Source of the DNA: Janthinobacterium sp.
GTDB taxonomy: Bacteria; Pseudomonadota; Gammaproteobacteria; Burkholderiales; Burkholderiaceae_D
Assembly: GCA_003133225.1 (NCBI GenBank)
Contig: PKWL01000090.1
Coordinates: 28,233 to 92,232, forward strand
Reading direction: 5' to 3'
Length of the DNA: 64,000 nt
Below, one piece after another: positions 38,384-48,018 of this stretch (positions are counted from its first letter, which is position 1; each line of letters opens with the position of its first letter). The position numbers were made by a program, and so were the translations under genes. Below the pieces are notes generated by a model. The model saw only the letters and a list, made by a program, of their open reading frames with translations, had not been told where the DNA came from and did no database searches.

Positions 38384-39801
38384 TGCGCTGGCTGCCGCAA
38401 AGCCTGTTCGGACGACTGGTGCTGGTGCTGCTGGGCGGCCTGCTGCTGGCGCAACTCGCCACCGCCTACATCAACCTGACCGAGCGCAGCCAGTTGCTCT
38501 ATCGAGCCGGCGGCGTGCGGCTGGCCGAGCGCATAGCCGACATTGGCAAGCTGCTCGATTCGCTGCCGCTGGCCGAGCGCCGTAAGGTGGTCACGGTCTT
38601 TAACTCCGCGCCGCTGGCGATATCACTCGACCAGCCCCGCCTTGCGGCAAACAGCGAGCCGCAGCAAGCCGATAGGCGGCTCTCCATGTTTACGAACGTA
38701 TTGCGCTATGCGCTGGGCCCCGACATGCCGACCGCGATCATCCGGCGTGAGGGCGCACCGCAGAGCCTGCAACTGAGCCGCCCGTTCGCAGCGCAAGGGA
38801 TGCCCATGCCGTCCATGATGGCGCGCACGATGGACCGCGCGTTCTTTACCGTTCAGATCACCTTGCGCGACGGTAGCTGGGTGACCTTCGATACTTTGCT
38901 GTCGCCGCAGGACACGTCGATACCGGCGCGCGTCGCGTTGACGCTGCTGATCCTGCTGGGCAGCGTCGTTGTGCTGTCGCTGGTGGCGGTGCGCTGGGTA
39001 ACCGGACCCTTGTCTGCGCTCGCAAGCGCCGCCGACAAGCTGGGCGCAGACATCAATCAAGCGCCATTGCCGGAAACCGGGCCGCTCGAAGTGCGCCGCG
39101 CCGCGCACGCCTTCAACACCATGCAAAAACGCCTGTCGCTTTTTATCGCCGATCGCACACGCCTGCTTGCCGCCATGTCGCACGACCTGAAGACACCGAT
39201 CACACGCTTGCGGCTGCGCACCGAAATGCTCGACGATGAGGCGCTGCGTGCGAAATTCGCCAAAGACCTCGAGGAGATGGAAGTTATGGTGACGCAAACG
39301 CTGGACTTTATGCGCGATGCCAGTAGCGTTGAGGCGATGCAGCGCATTGATGTCATGGCGCTGCTGGAGAGCCTGCAGATAGATTACCAGGAAACGGGTA
39401 GCGAGTTTGCCATCGAAGGAACAATAGCCGAGCCGTGGCGCGGCAAACCCAACGCGCTCAAACGCTGTCTTACCAATCTGCTTGACAACGCGATCCGCTA
39501 CGGCAGCAGCGCCACCCTGCGTCTGGAAGACGGCGTCGAGCGTATCGTCATCCGGGTGCTCGACCAGGGTCCGGGCATTCCGCAAGATCAGCTCGAAAAG
39601 GCGTTCGAGCCTTTTTTCAGAGGCGAATCATCGCGCAGCCGCGAGACTGGTGGCACCGGCCTGGGCCTGGGCATTGCGCGCAACATTGCGCGTGCCCACG
39701 GCGGCGAATTGTCATTGCGAAACCACCCCGAAGGCGGGCTCGAAGCCACGCTCACACTGCCACGCAGCGACACTGATTCGTTGCGGAAAGAGTATGCTTA
39801 G
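38383..39801 (+). CDS. EnvZ-like sensor histidine kinase
   Basis: 472 aa. It has an N-terminal helix at 9-29, a periplasmic domain of about 150 residues with a Met/Pro-rich stretch ([16 protein letters not shown]) that could bind copper, a second helix at 186-207 and HAMP. The phosphoacceptor motif [16 protein letters not shown] has its His near residue 266. N ([10 protein letters not shown]) and G ([18 protein letters not shown]) boxes follow. It is the partner of the preceding regulator. The copper ATPase gene begins 27 nt after it. Confidence 0.91.
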   Translation: MRWLPQSLFGRLVLVLLGGLLLAQLATAYINLTERSQLLYRAGGVRLAERIADIGKLLDSLPLAERRKVVTVFNSAPLAISLDQPRLAANSEPQQADRRLSMFTNVLRYALGPDMPTAIIRREGAPQSLQLSRPFAAQGMPMPSMMARTMDRAFFTVQITLRDGSWVTFDTLLSPQDTSIPARVALTLLILLGSVVVLSLVAVRWVTGPLSALASAADKLGADINQAPLPETGPLEVRRAAHAFNTMQKRLSLFIADRTRLLAAMSHDLKTPITRLRLRTEMLDDEALRAKFAKDLEEMEVMVTQTLDFMRDASSVEAMQRIDVMALLESLQIDYQETGSEFAIEGTIAEPWRGKPNALKRCLTNLLDNAIRYGSSATLRLEDGVERIVIRVLDQGPGIPQDQLEKAFEPFFRGESSRSRETGGTGLGLGIARNIARAHGGELSLRNHPEGGLEATLTLPRSDTDSLRKEYA

Positions 39802-39827
39802 ATTCGAACGAAGAACTCAAACTACCT

Positions 39828-42227
39828 ATGCCATCATCATCACTTTTGCACTTGGACCTGCCACTCGCGGGAATGACTTGCGCTGCCTGCGCCGCACGCA
39901 TTGAAAAAAGCCTCAACAAATTGCCGGGTGTGACGGCCAATGTCAACTTGGCAACGGAGTCAGCGCTGGTAACCGTCGAGCCTGATACGACGACAGCGGC
40001 GGGCGTGATCGAGACGATTCGCAAGACCGGTTACGAGGTGCCGCAGCGCTTGGCCGAGTTGACGCTTTACGGTATGACCTGCGCCGCTTGCGCATTGCGT
40101 ATCGAAAAGGTCCTGAACAAGATTGATGGTGTCACCGCGACGGTGAATTTTGCCAGCGAGACGGCGCGCGCGCACTACCAGCCGGGGCTGGTCAGTGTCG
40201 AGCAGATCATTGCTGCCGTGCAAAAAGCGGGCTATGAAGCGAGCGAACGTATCGAGGCCAGCGCCGAGGAAGAAAAAGCGCGCCGCGCCGCTGCCTACCG
40301 TGCCGATCTGCGACTGTTCTGGATTTCGGTCGCCCTCAGTCTGCCTTTGTTGGTGGAGATGCTGGCAATGTTTGGCGGGTTCCATGAAATTTTGCCGCGC
40401 TTGCTGCAACTGACGCTGGCCACGCCGGTGCAGTTCTGGATCGGTCGGCGCTTTTACGTTGGCGGCTACAAGGCCCTGCGCGGCGGCGGTGCCAACATGG
40501 ACGTGCTGGTGGCGCTGGGCACCAGCATGGCCTACTTCCTGAGCGCGGTTGTCACCTTGCTCGAACTGCAGCATCAGCACGTTTATTTCGAAGCGAGTGC
40601 GGTCATCATTACGCTGGTCTTGATGGGCAAGCTGCTCGAAGCGCGGGCCAAGCTCGGCACCTCGGCCGCCATTGAGGCGCTGATCCGTCTGCAGCCCAAA
40701 ACCGCGCGCGTGGAGCAGGGCGGTGTGATCGTCGAGGTGCCGGTGGCAAGCCTGCAAATCGGCGCTATTTTCGTGGTGCGCCCGGGCGAGGGCATTCCGG
40801 TGGACGGACTGGTTGCCAGCGGCGAATCGGGTCTCGACGAGAGCATGCTCACCGGCGAGAGCCTGCCCGTGAGCAAACGAGTCGGCGACAAAGTGTTTGC
40901 TGGCACGCTCAATCAACAGGGGCTGTTGCGCTGCCGTGCCGTGGGTGTGGGCGCTGCCACCATGCTGGCGGGCATCATCCGCCTGGTGCGTGAGGCGCAG
41001 GGCACAAAAGCGCCAATCCAGCGTCTGGCCGATCAGGTGGCGAGTGTTTTTGTCCCGGTCGTGGTCACGATCAGCGCAGTGACCTTCGCGCTGTGGTGGG
41101 GCCTCGGGGGGGAATTGGCACCGGCGCTGGTCAACGCCGTGGCGGTATTGGTGATCGCCTGCCCCTGCGCGCTCGGGCTGGCCACGCCGACCGCCATCAT
41201 GGTCGGCACCGGCCGCGGCGCGCAGGTCGGGGTGCTGGTCAAGAACGCGGTGGCGCTGGAACACGCAGAGAAAATCCGCACCCTGATCGTTGACAAAACC
41301 GGCACGCTGACCGAGGGCAAACCGGTGGTAACGGATGTACTTGCCGCAAACGGATTTACCGAGCGCGACCTGATCGCGGCTGCCGCCAGTCTTGAAGCCG
41401 GTTCGGCCCATCCGCTGGCGCACGCAGTGCTCGAATACGCGAAGCAGCAGACTATCGAGCCGCTGCCGATGCGCGACTTTCTCTCCGTCACCGGCAAGGG
41501 CGTGCAGGCCGTGCTCGACGTCCCGGCGCTCGGCGGCGAGCAGACGCTGCTGCTGGGTGCGCCGGCGTATCTCGCGGAATCAGGCCTGAGCATCGACGCC
41601 GCAGCCATCAGGCCGCTGGTCGAACAGGGCAAAACCGTGATCGCGGTCGGCGGTGCCGGGCGCATCCTCGGCTACCTGGCCATCGCCGACAAGCTGCGTG
41701 CCAGCTCGCGCGAAGCCGTTGCCAAACTTAAGGCGATGGGCATTGATGTGGTGATGCTGACCGGCGACAACCCGGCGACGGCAAAGTCGATTGCCCAAGC
41801 CGCCGGCATCGCCAATTACAAGGCACAGGTACTGCCGGGCGACAAAGCGGCTGCGGTGGCCGAATTCAAAGCCGCCGGACAGGTGGTCGGGATGGTCGGC
41901 GATGGCGTCAACGACGCGCCTGCGCTGGCCGCCGCCGACGTCAGTTTTGCCATCGGCGCGGGCTCGGATGTGGCGATTGAAGCTGCCGACATCGCGCTGA
42001 TGCGCAGCGACCTGCTCTCGGTGGTGGACGCCATCAGCCTGTCGCGCGCCACGTTAAGCAAGATCCGGCAAAATCTGTTCTTCGCTTTCATTTACAACGT
42101 GCTCGGCATCCCGCTGGCAGCGGCCGGCATGCTCAATCCGGTGATTGCCGGGGCCGCGATGGCGCTTTCGTCAGTGTCGGTGGTGAGCAATTCGCTGCTG
42201 CTCAAGCGCTGGCGGCGGGCCGCGTAA
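39828..42227 (+). CDS. copA: Copper-exporting P1B ATPase with two HMA domains
   Basis: 799 aa. Two N-terminal HMA domains each carry MTCAACA (near residues 13-19 and 84-90). Eight helices are expected, with CPC in [11 protein letters not shown] near 445, DKTGTLTEG near 489, SAHPLAHAV, and [10 protein letters not shown] in the hinge. It pumps Cu(I) out of the cytosol. It differs from the HMBD-type pump at 31437 in its metal-binding N-terminus, so the cluster has two non-identical copper pumps. copZ follows 29 nt downstream. Confidence 0.95.
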   Translation: MPSSSLLHLDLPLAGMTCAACAARIEKSLNKLPGVTANVNLATESALVTVEPDTTTAAGVIETIRKTGYEVPQRLAELTLYGMTCAACALRIEKVLNKIDGVTATVNFASETARAHYQPGLVSVEQIIAAVQKAGYEASERIEASAEEEKARRAAAYRADLRLFWISVALSLPLLVEMLAMFGGFHEILPRLLQLTLATPVQFWIGRRFYVGGYKALRGGGANMDVLVALGTSMAYFLSAVVTLLELQHQHVYFEASAVIITLVLMGKLLEARAKLGTSAAIEALIRLQPKTARVEQGGVIVEVPVASLQIGAIFVVRPGEGIPVDGLVASGESGLDESMLTGESLPVSKRVGDKVFAGTLNQQGLLRCRAVGVGAATMLAGIIRLVREAQGTKAPIQRLADQVASVFVPVVVTISAVTFALWWGLGGELAPALVNAVAVLVIACPCALGLATPTAIMVGTGRGAQVGVLVKNAVALEHAEKIRTLIVDKTGTLTEGKPVVTDVLAANGFTERDLIAAAASLEAGSAHPLAHAVLEYAKQQTIEPLPMRDFLSVTGKGVQAVLDVPALGGEQTLLLGAPAYLAESGLSIDAAAIRPLVEQGKTVIAVGGAGRILGYLAIADKLRASSREAVAKLKAMGIDVVMLTGDNPATAKSIAQAAGIANYKAQVLPGDKAAAVAEFKAAGQVVGMVGDGVNDAPALAAADVSFAIGAGSDVAIEAADIALMRSDLLSVVDAISLSRATLSKIRQNLFFAFIYNVLGIPLAAAGMLNPVIAGAAMALSSVSVVSNSLLLKRWRRAA

Positions 42228-42256
42228 GTGTGTTTTTTTAATCCAAGGAGGAATCA

Positions 42257-42466
42257 GTGCAAACGTCAACTTTAGGAATTGATGGAATGACCTGCGGCGG
42301 CTGCGTGAGCAGCATCACCAGAGTGTTGCAGGCGCTCGACGGCGTGGCCAAAGCCGAGGTGTCGCTGGAAAAGAAATGTGCCGTGGTGGCCTATGACCCG
42401 GCCAAGGTGGGGCTTGATCAACTCAAGCGCAGCGTTGAGGATGCGGGATTTGAGGTCGCCGCCTGA
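42257..42466 (+). CDS. copZ: CopZ-like copper chaperone (HMA domain)
   Basis: 69 aa, a single HMA fold with GIDGMTCGGCVSSI (Cys pair near residues 13 and 16). The start is GTG 42257 with AAGGAGG 8 nt upstream. Carries Cu(I) to the ATPase encoded just before it. It is the last gene of the copper cluster. Confidence 0.92.
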   Translation: MQTSTLGIDGMTCGGCVSSITRVLQALDGVAKAEVSLEKKCAVVAYDPAKVGLDQLKRSVEDAGFEVAA

Positions 42467-42508
42467 GGCGCGCAAGCGCAAGCAGCAGAAGCTCAGGGTT
42501 CGGGTTAA

Positions 42509-43006
42509 TTAGAGCAGCACCGGTTGGTTCGGCAGTTCATTGGGGTTGCTCTCGTCCGCCGGGAAATGCGTTACCAGATGCTGCGTTACCGCCTGCACGC
42601 CGGCAAGTGCGCCGGCTGCAAAGTTGGATTGGCTGAAAGCCGTTTGCATCTGCTGGCAAATCTTGGTCCATTCGTGGGTGCTTACCTTGGCGTGAATACC
42701 ACGGTCGGCCACAATCTCCACCGCCCGATCAGCTAGCAACAAGTAAATCAGCAAGCCGCTGTTGTCCTGGGTGTCCCACACGCGCAATTGCGAGAAGAGG
42801 TCGATCGCCCGCTCTCTTGCCGACTGACCCTTGAACAGCGGCCAGCCGTCCAGCGCCCCCTCGACGACGAAACGAATTTCTCCGGCATGGGTCGTCTCGC
42901 TGGCCTGGATCGCCTGCTCGATTAGCTTCAAACTGCTGCGGGGGAAAGCCCGTTTGACCTGCTGACGAGTCATCAGCAAGTGCTTGAAGATGCGCTGGAT
43001 GTTCAT
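42509..43006 (-). CDS. TPM-domain protein, short form
   Basis: 165 aa; TPM (TLP18.3/Psb32/MOLO-1) domain without signal peptide or helix at the end. RFVVEGALDGWPLF, AIDLFSQLRVWDTQDNSGLL, YLLLADRAVEIVADRGIHA and the C-terminal LVTHFP match. ATG 43006 follows GGAGG at 8 nt; a GTG at 43015 is an alternative that would overlap the upstream gene. It is the last of the lemA-TPM-TPM operon, a conserved trio of unknown membrane-related function. Confidence 0.87.
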   Translation of the reverse strand: MNIQRIFKHLLMTRQQVKRAFPRSSLKLIEQAIQASETTHAGEIRFVVEGALDGWPLFKGQSARERAIDLFSQLRVWDTQDNSGLLIYLLLADRAVEIVADRGIHAKVSTHEWTKICQQMQTAFSQSNFAAGALAGVQAVTQHLVTHFPADESNPNELPNQPVLL

Positions 43007-43008
43007 GC

Positions 43009-43881
43009 TTACCACCTCCCGGAGGCGCCGCCGCCGCCAAAACCACCACCCCCGCCGCTGAAGCCACCACCGCCAAAGCCACCCCGGCCACCTAGACTGC
43101 CACCACCGTAGTAGGCGCCGAGCCCACGCCCGCCCAGACCGCCGCCGAACAGGGTAACGAACAAGCCGATCACACCCGCAATCAAGACGATTGACAGGGC
43201 ACCCACAAAAAACCAGGCCAGCAAGGCGACAACGCCGCCGGTGACCAGCGCGCCGCCCACTCGGCCCAGAGCCGCACGCAGCACGCTACCCAGCGCCAAA
43301 GCGAGAATGAAAAGAACGGGGGCGTACTGCTCAATATCTCCGAAACTACCGGCCGGCTGCTTGTTGGGCGGCGGCAAGGGTTCGCCGTCGATGACGCGCA
43401 TGATTTGATCGACCCCGGCGCTGATGCCGCCGTAAAAGTCCTGGTTCTTGAAGCGCGGCAGGATGAGCTCGCTGATGATGCGTTTGCTGGTGGCATCGTT
43501 GAGCGCGCCTTCGAGGCCGTAGCCGACTTCGATGCGCAAGCTGCGGTCGTTTTTGGCGACGACCAAAATGGCTCCGTCATCGACCTTCTTTCGCCCGAGC
43601 TTCCATTGCTCGGCCACGCGCAGGGCGTATTGTTCAATTTCTTCCGGTGCCGTGGATGCCATCAGCAACACTGCAAGCTGGCTGCCTTTGCGGGCTTCAA
43701 ACGCGCTCAGGGTTTGCTCCAGCGCGGCCTTCTGCTCTGCGCTGAGCGTGCCAGTCTGGTCAATGACGTGCCCCGTCAGGGGTGGCACCGCCACCTGAGC
43801 TGCGGCGAAGAAAGACCAGCCCAGCGCGAAGGCCAGCAATAAGGCCCTGACCGACCTTTGCGCCAGACTGCTGGCTGTCAC
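43009..43881 (-). CDS. TPM-domain membrane protein (YgcG-like)
   Basis: 290 aa. A signal peptide at 1-29 is followed by the TPM domain at about 33-160 (VIDQTGTLSAEQKAALEQTL, IEVGYGLEGALNDATSKRII). Two hydrophobic helices lie at about 187-240, with a Gly-rich tail (GGGGFSGGGGGFGGGGASG) typical of the family. It overlaps lemA by 4 nt. The family may act in membrane-protein quality control or as a phosphatase; the role here is unproven. Confidence 0.9.
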   Translation of the reverse strand: MTASSLAQRSVRALLLAFALGWSFFAAAQVAVPPLTGHVIDQTGTLSAEQKAALEQTLSAFEARKGSQLAVLLMASTAPEEIEQYALRVAEQWKLGRKKVDDGAILVVAKNDRSLRIEVGYGLEGALNDATSKRIISELILPRFKNQDFYGGISAGVDQIMRVIDGEPLPPPNKQPAGSFGDIEQYAPVLFILALALGSVLRAALGRVGGALVTGGVVALLAWFFVGALSIVLIAGVIGLFVTLFGGGLGGRGLGAYYGGGSLGGRGGFGGGGFSGGGGGFGGGGASGRW

Positions 43882-44516
43882 TTGGCAGCTCCCGAAACGC
43901 TACTTTGAGGTGCTGCCGGTGCGGCATCAAAACTGACGCTCGGCGGCCGGGAGATTTCTTTTTCGTTCTCGACCGTGAAGTTGGGTTTTTGCTGGTAGCC
44001 AAACACCATGGCGGTCAAATTGGAGGGGAAGGAGCGCACGGTGATGTTGTACTCCTGCACCGACTTGATATAGCGGTTGCGCGCCACCGTGATGCGGTTC
44101 TCGGTACCTTCGAGTTGCGCCTGTAGATCTAAAAAACCCTGGTTGGCGCGCAGGTTCGGATAGTTCTCTGAAACAGCCATCAGCCTCGACAGCGCCCCTG
44201 TCAATTCGCCTTGCGCTTGCTGGAACTTTTGGAATGCGGCCGGGTTGTTGACAAGTTCCGGTGTCGCCTGGATCGATGTGGCCTTGGAGCGCGCTTCGAT
44301 CACTTTAGTCAGGGTGTCCTGCTCGAATTTGGCCTCGCCCTTGACCGTGTTGACGAGGTTGGGAACCAGATCCGCACGGCGCTGGTATTGGTTGACGACC
44401 TCCGACCAACTGGCCTTGATTTGCTCATCGCCGGTTTGAAAAGTGTTGTAGCCGCAGCCGTTCAGGCTTAACGCCAGCAACGCCAGCAGTGCTGTAAATA
44501 GTTTGCGCATGTTCAT
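43878..44516 (-). CDS. lemA: LemA family lipoprotein
   Basis: 212 aa. A lipoprotein signal peptide (LLALLALSLNGCG, Cys near residue 22) is followed by the LemA four-helix core: SWSEVVNQYQRRADLVPNLV, ENYPNLRANQGFLDLQAQLE, and RNRYIKSVQEYNITVRSFPS. First gene of the lemA-TPM-TPM operon. Confidence 0.93.
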   Translation of the reverse strand: MNMRKLFTALLALLALSLNGCGYNTFQTGDEQIKASWSEVVNQYQRRADLVPNLVNTVKGEAKFEQDTLTKVIEARSKATSIQATPELVNNPAAFQKFQQAQGELTGALSRLMAVSENYPNLRANQGFLDLQAQLEGTENRITVARNRYIKSVQEYNITVRSFPSNLTAMVFGYQQKPNFTVENEKEISRPPSVSFDAAPAAPQSSVSGAAK

Positions 44517-44567
44517 TACTCCAAAAAATCGAGTTCCAAATTCTCATCCGATCACGCGTGGCCTATC

Positions 44568-45116
44568 TTAGGTCCCCTTTGCCACCTTGGCCAGCAAGGC
44601 ACCGGCCTGATCCTTAACTGAGATTTGCGGCGTGGCACCCGCCAGTGGCCAGGCAATCGCCAGTGTCGGATCATTCCAGGCGATGCAGCGCTCGAACTGG
44701 GGCTCGTAATAATCGGTCGTTTTGTAAAGAAAATCAGCCGTGTCGCTGAGCGTTAAAAAACCATGCGCAAAGCCCGGTGGAATCCACATTTGGCGCTTGT
44801 TTTCTTCGCTCAGTTCCATACCCACCCAGGTACCATAAGTGGCTGATGTTTTGCGCAAATCAACCGCCACGTCAAACACCGCACCCCGCACCACCCGCAC
44901 CAGCTTGCCTTGCGGCTGCTGCACCTGGTAGTGCAGGCCGCGCAGCACCCCACGGGCCGAGCGAGAGTGGTTGTCCTGGACAAAGTTGAGATCCAGGCCA
45001 GTGGCATTTTTGAAAGCCTGCTGGTTGAAGCTTTCAAAGAAAAAACCTCGCGCATCGCCGAACACTTTGGGTTCGATGATGAGGACATCGGCAATCGCGG
45101 TGGGGATGACTTTCAT
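44568..45116 (-). CDS. rfbC: dTDP-4-dehydrorhamnose 3,5-epimerase
   Basis: 182 aa, cupin fold. Epimerises dTDP-4-keto-6-deoxyglucose on the path to dTDP-rhamnose for surface polysaccharide. FGDARGFFFESFNQQAF near the start, VLRGLHYQVQQPQGKLVRV with the active His, and FAHGFLTLSDTADFLYKTTD are signatures. The other rml genes (rfbA, B, D) are not next to it in the window, which is unusual. Repeats fill the region upstream of its start. Confidence 0.93.
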   Translation of the reverse strand: MKVIPTAIADVLIIEPKVFGDARGFFFESFNQQAFKNATGLDLNFVQDNHSRSARGVLRGLHYQVQQPQGKLVRVVRGAVFDVAVDLRKTSATYGTWVGMELSEENKRQMWIPPGFAHGFLTLSDTADFLYKTTDYYEPQFERCIAWNDPTLAIAWPLAGATPQISVKDQAGALLAKVAKGT

Positions 45117-45241
45117 GTTTCGATATTACTGGATTATTGAGAGTTGCAAAATTCACGACAACGTTATGCTCCGGGCGTGTGTGGGCCAAAGGCGGCGCGG
45201 TGGGTGGCTCCGCAGCCGGGCGGTGGCACACGCCGCTGTTC

Positions 45242-45274
45242 GTGTCACCCGGCCTTCGGCCTCCTTCTTTACCT
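45242..45274 (-). repeat. REP-like hairpin repeat, copy A (inverted)
   Basis: Reverse-strand copy of the AGGTA(A/G)A...GGAGG...GGGGGACA unit, with hairpin stem GGCC-TTC-GGCC. Confidence 0.75.
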
Positions 45275-45368
45275 CACTTTGGCATGTACCCCCACCCTGC
45301 TGCTCAGAAGTGTCGACTTGGTTTTTTGAACTCGAATACCAAATCACCGGGATCAGGCTGCCTGGGTG

Positions 45369-45410
45369 TTCTGCGTAGGTAAAGGAGGAGCCCGCAAGGG
45401 CGGGGGACAC
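45369..45410 (+). repeat. REP-like hairpin repeat, copy B
   Basis: Direct copy starting TGTTCTGCGTAGGTAAAGGA, with hairpin stem GCCC-GCAA-GGGC and ending GGGGGACAC. Confidence 0.8.
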
Positions 45411-45460
45411 GAAGCAGAGCATCCAGGCGACCTGATCCAGCGCAAATCGGGCCGCCCGGT

Positions 45461-45499
45461 TGTTCTGCGTAGGTAGAGGAGGCCAAAGGCCGGGGGACA
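45461..45499 (+). repeat. REP-like hairpin repeat, copy C
   Basis: Direct copy starting TGTTCTGCGTAGGTAGAGGA, with hairpin stem GGCC-AAA-GGCC and ending GGGGGACA, 92 bp after copy B. Confidence 0.8.
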
Positions 45500-45625
45500 G
45501 CCGCAGCGCTGAGTGCCCCAGAGGCCTGATCCTCACCACATGCCGGGCGGGGTTTGGCGTGTCATCCATTTCGGAAAAGATTCACAATCGCTCGCTGCAA
45601 CGTCTGTGCTTCTTACAATGCCACT

Positions 45626-46483
45626 ATGACATTTCTTGACATGCTGCACGGTGCCGAGCGCCAAAACAACTCCATGCTGTGCGTTGGGCTAGACCCTGAA
45701 CCGGCCAGGTTCCCGGCCAAGCTGCGCGGCGATGCCAGCAAGATTTACGACTTTTGTGCCGCCATTGTGGATGCCACCGCTGATCTGGTGATCGCTTTCA
45801 AGCCGCAAATTGCCTACTTTGCCGCGCACCGGGCCGAGGATCAGCTTGAACGCCTGATTACCCACATTCGCCGCAACGCGCCCCTGGTGCCTGTCATTCT
45901 CGATGCCAAGCGCGGTGACATTGGCAGCACCGCCGAGCAGTACGCGCTCGAAGCCTTTGAGCGCTATGGCGCTGACGCGGTGACGCTGTCGCCGTTCATG
46001 GGGTTTGACTCCATCCAGCCTTACCTCAAATACCACGGCAAAGGCGCGTTTTTATTGTGCCGCACCTCCAACCCCGGCGGTGACGACTTTCAGTCGCAGC
46101 GGCTCGCCAGCGTGGTGGGCGCACCGCTGCTGTATGAATTCATCGCCCGACTGGCGCAGGAGCAGTGGAACATGAATGGCCAGCTTGGGCTAGTGGTGGG
46201 CGCCACTTACCCGGCAGAAATCGAGCGTGTGCGGGCGCTGGCACCAACGCTGCCGCTGCTGATTCCGGGCATCGGCGCCCAAGGCGGCGATGCGCTGGCT
46301 ACGGTGCGGGCGGGCTGGCGCGGGACGCCGGGGTTGAACGGTGAAATGAGTGAAACAACGGCCCCGATTGTGGTGAACTCATCGCGTGCCATTCTTTACG
46401 CCGGTGCCACTGAGGATTTCGCGCAGGCGGCACGACAGGAAGCGATCAAGACCCGTGCGCTGCTGGAGACTGCCAGACGTTGA
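45626..46483 (+). CDS. pyrF: Orotidine 5'-phosphate decarboxylase, type 2
   Basis: 285 aa. Last step of UMP synthesis: decarboxylation of OMP. The catalytic motif [18 protein letters not shown] (Asp-Lys-x-x-Asp) is near residues 92-109. [11 protein letters not shown] at the start and [10 protein letters not shown] near the C-terminus are typical of the longer type 2 enzymes. ATG 45626 is chosen because MTFLDML begins the conserved part. A strong hairpin terminator follows. Confidence 0.95.
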   Translation: MTFLDMLHGAERQNNSMLCVGLDPEPARFPAKLRGDASKIYDFCAAIVDATADLVIAFKPQIAYFAAHRAEDQLERLITHIRRNAPLVPVILDAKRGDIGSTAEQYALEAFERYGADAVTLSPFMGFDSIQPYLKYHGKGAFLLCRTSNPGGDDFQSQRLASVVGAPLLYEFIARLAQEQWNMNGQLGLVVGATYPAEIERVRALAPTLPLLIPGIGAQGGDALATVRAGWRGTPGLNGEMSETTAPIVVNSSRAILYAGATEDFAQAARQEAIKTRALLETARR

Positions 46484-46498
46484 TTCGTCTGATTAAAA

Positions 46499-46530
46499 AA
46501 ATCCCCGCTGCATTGCTGCAGCGGGGATTT
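46499..46530. terminator. Rho-independent terminator, pyrF / porin convergent
   Basis: AAATCCCCGCTGCA - TTGC - TGCAGCGGGGATTT, a perfect 14-bp stem with A-run on the left and T-run on the right. It can serve both converging genes. Confidence 0.9.
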
Positions 46531-46567
46531 GAGATTTAATCTTTAGCTGACGGGCGTCAGCGCTGGA

Positions 46568-47536
46568 TTAGAAAACGTAGATCACGCCCAGCGCAGTGGC
46601 GTTACCCTTGGCAAAAACTGCATTTGCCTTGTTCAGGTTGCCGTTTTCAAAGTAGGCGTAAGTATTCTTGAAGATTTCGCGATTGATGTAAACCTCGGTT
46701 GCGGCAGCACCGGCTGCATCGTTGTTCTTGGCATAGGTCAAGCCAACGTTAAAGCCAGCCACCGGCACGCTCACGCCTACGTTGCTGCCCGTGAAACCGG
46801 TACCGCCATTGGCATAGCCGGCCTCGACCTTGGCAACGCCAAAGTCGTAGCTGGCAGCCACAGAGGAGAAGCTGGAGCCGCCGTCAACACTGGCGGTCTG
46901 GCCTGCCAAACCTGCCGCAAAATTGCCAGCCTTGTAGTTCAAACCGACAGAGTAGGTTGCCTTGTTGCCGATGACGCCATTATCGGGCACAAAACCGGCC
47001 CGTACTGTCAAACCGCTCATTTCGGGCGCAATGTACTCTAGCAAGCGCGATTGACGGCCAGTCAGCGACCAAGGGGTGGCCAAAGACAACATTTGTGCTG
47101 AAGCGGCATTGGAGGCGCCGTTAAAGTCAAAGGGAGTCATGGTTTGGAACGCAAGATTGTCTTGACGGCCCAGGCGCACTTCACCGAAGTTGCCCGAGAA
47201 ACCGACCCAGGCAGCGCGATTGAAGAAGTTGCCAGGGTTTTTATTATTCGTGTCACACGTAACGCAGCCATTGTTGGCAATGCCGCCGGTTTCAAGCTTG
47301 AAATTGGCCTTGACGCCGGAGCCGACATCCATGCTGCCTTTGACACCAACTTTGGTGGTCGAATTGCCTTCTGAGCTGCCTCTATCGCCACCCGAATGGA
47401 AATCATAGGTGGTATCGCCAATGGTTTCATTCTTGCCGTAGCTTGCATCAATCAGGCCATAGACAGTGACTTCTGCCTGGGCAGCGCCCATGACGACCAG
47501 CAGTGCGGCGGCGGGGATCAGTTTTTTAATCATCAT
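46568..47536 (-). CDS. Outer-membrane porin (general bacterial porin)
   Basis: 322 aa. A signal peptide at 1-21 (LIPAAALLVVMGAAQA) is followed by VTVYGLIDASYGKNE, the first beta strand typical of betaproteobacterial trimeric porins. NFGEVRLGRQDNLAFQ (about residue 120) and a C-terminal strand ending ALGVIYVF with terminal Phe support the barrel. It forms a diffusion pore. A Cys pair sits in the GCVTCDTNN loop. It is divergent from a second porin at 48019, with a long regulatory region between. Confidence 0.92.
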   Translation of the reverse strand: MMIKKLIPAAALLVVMGAAQAEVTVYGLIDASYGKNETIGDTTYDFHSGGDRGSSEGNSTTKVGVKGSMDVGSGVKANFKLETGGIANNGCVTCDTNNKNPGNFFNRAAWVGFSGNFGEVRLGRQDNLAFQTMTPFDFNGASNAASAQMLSLATPWSLTGRQSRLLEYIAPEMSGLTVRAGFVPDNGVIGNKATYSVGLNYKAGNFAAGLAGQTASVDGGSSFSSVAASYDFGVAKVEAGYANGGTGFTGSNVGVSVPVAGFNVGLTYAKNNDAAGAAATEVYINREIFKNTYAYFENGNLNKANAVFAKGNATALGVIYVF

Positions 47537-48018
47537 AAATTTCTTTGGAAAGTTAGGGTTAAGTTAGCGCGGTGATCGTTTACAACCTGGCACTTCAAAC
47601 ACCTCGGTCAAAGCACAAAAAGAGCAGAGTTGGTCATTTCAGGCTTCATTCTCAAGTTTTACTATCAGTGGGGAGCCCAATTACCGGGCCCAGGCCGACA
47701 ACGACTTTAAACGCAGGGTCCAAGAATAACTAAGGGCCTTGGCAGCGTCAATAAATATTGATGTAAAAACATTGGTAATGTTGGCTTTGTCGGCATCGTT
47801 ACAACACAATGAGTCAAGACCAAGTTCCCATTCGTCAGGGTTCGCACCGTTGACGGCATACAAGTCTTTATAGGAGAAACCCTTGTTGTGAAAAAGCCTA
47901 AAACAAAACGATTGTGGCCGCAACACCTTGCCTGTTCCAGGTGCATCAAGCAAAATGGACTCCTGCTTTATGCAGAAGCACGCCCAATCGTTTAATACAT
48001 TAACTGGCAAAAAATACC
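47537..48018. other. Long intergenic region between divergent porins
   Basis: 480 bp, AT-richer than the surroundings. An open frame of 119 codons exists on the minus strand (47681-48040), but it overlaps the start of the second porin and shows no family or good RBS, so I do not call a gene. The region probably holds the promoters, operators and perhaps a small RNA controlling both porins; none can be pinned down. Confidence 0.4.

Larger units (their letters stand above)
45117..45625. other. Repeat-rich intergenic region between rfbC and pyrF
   Basis: No gene found. It holds three copies of a GC-rich hairpin repeat (annotated separately), which also explain the short Arg/Pro-rich open frames on both strands. 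The promoter of pyrF should lie in its last 100 bp. Confidence 0.6.

Noticed and set aside
39960..41423. 487-codon minus-strand open frame
   Set aside because: Antisense to copA; His/Gln/Arg-rich shadow translation.
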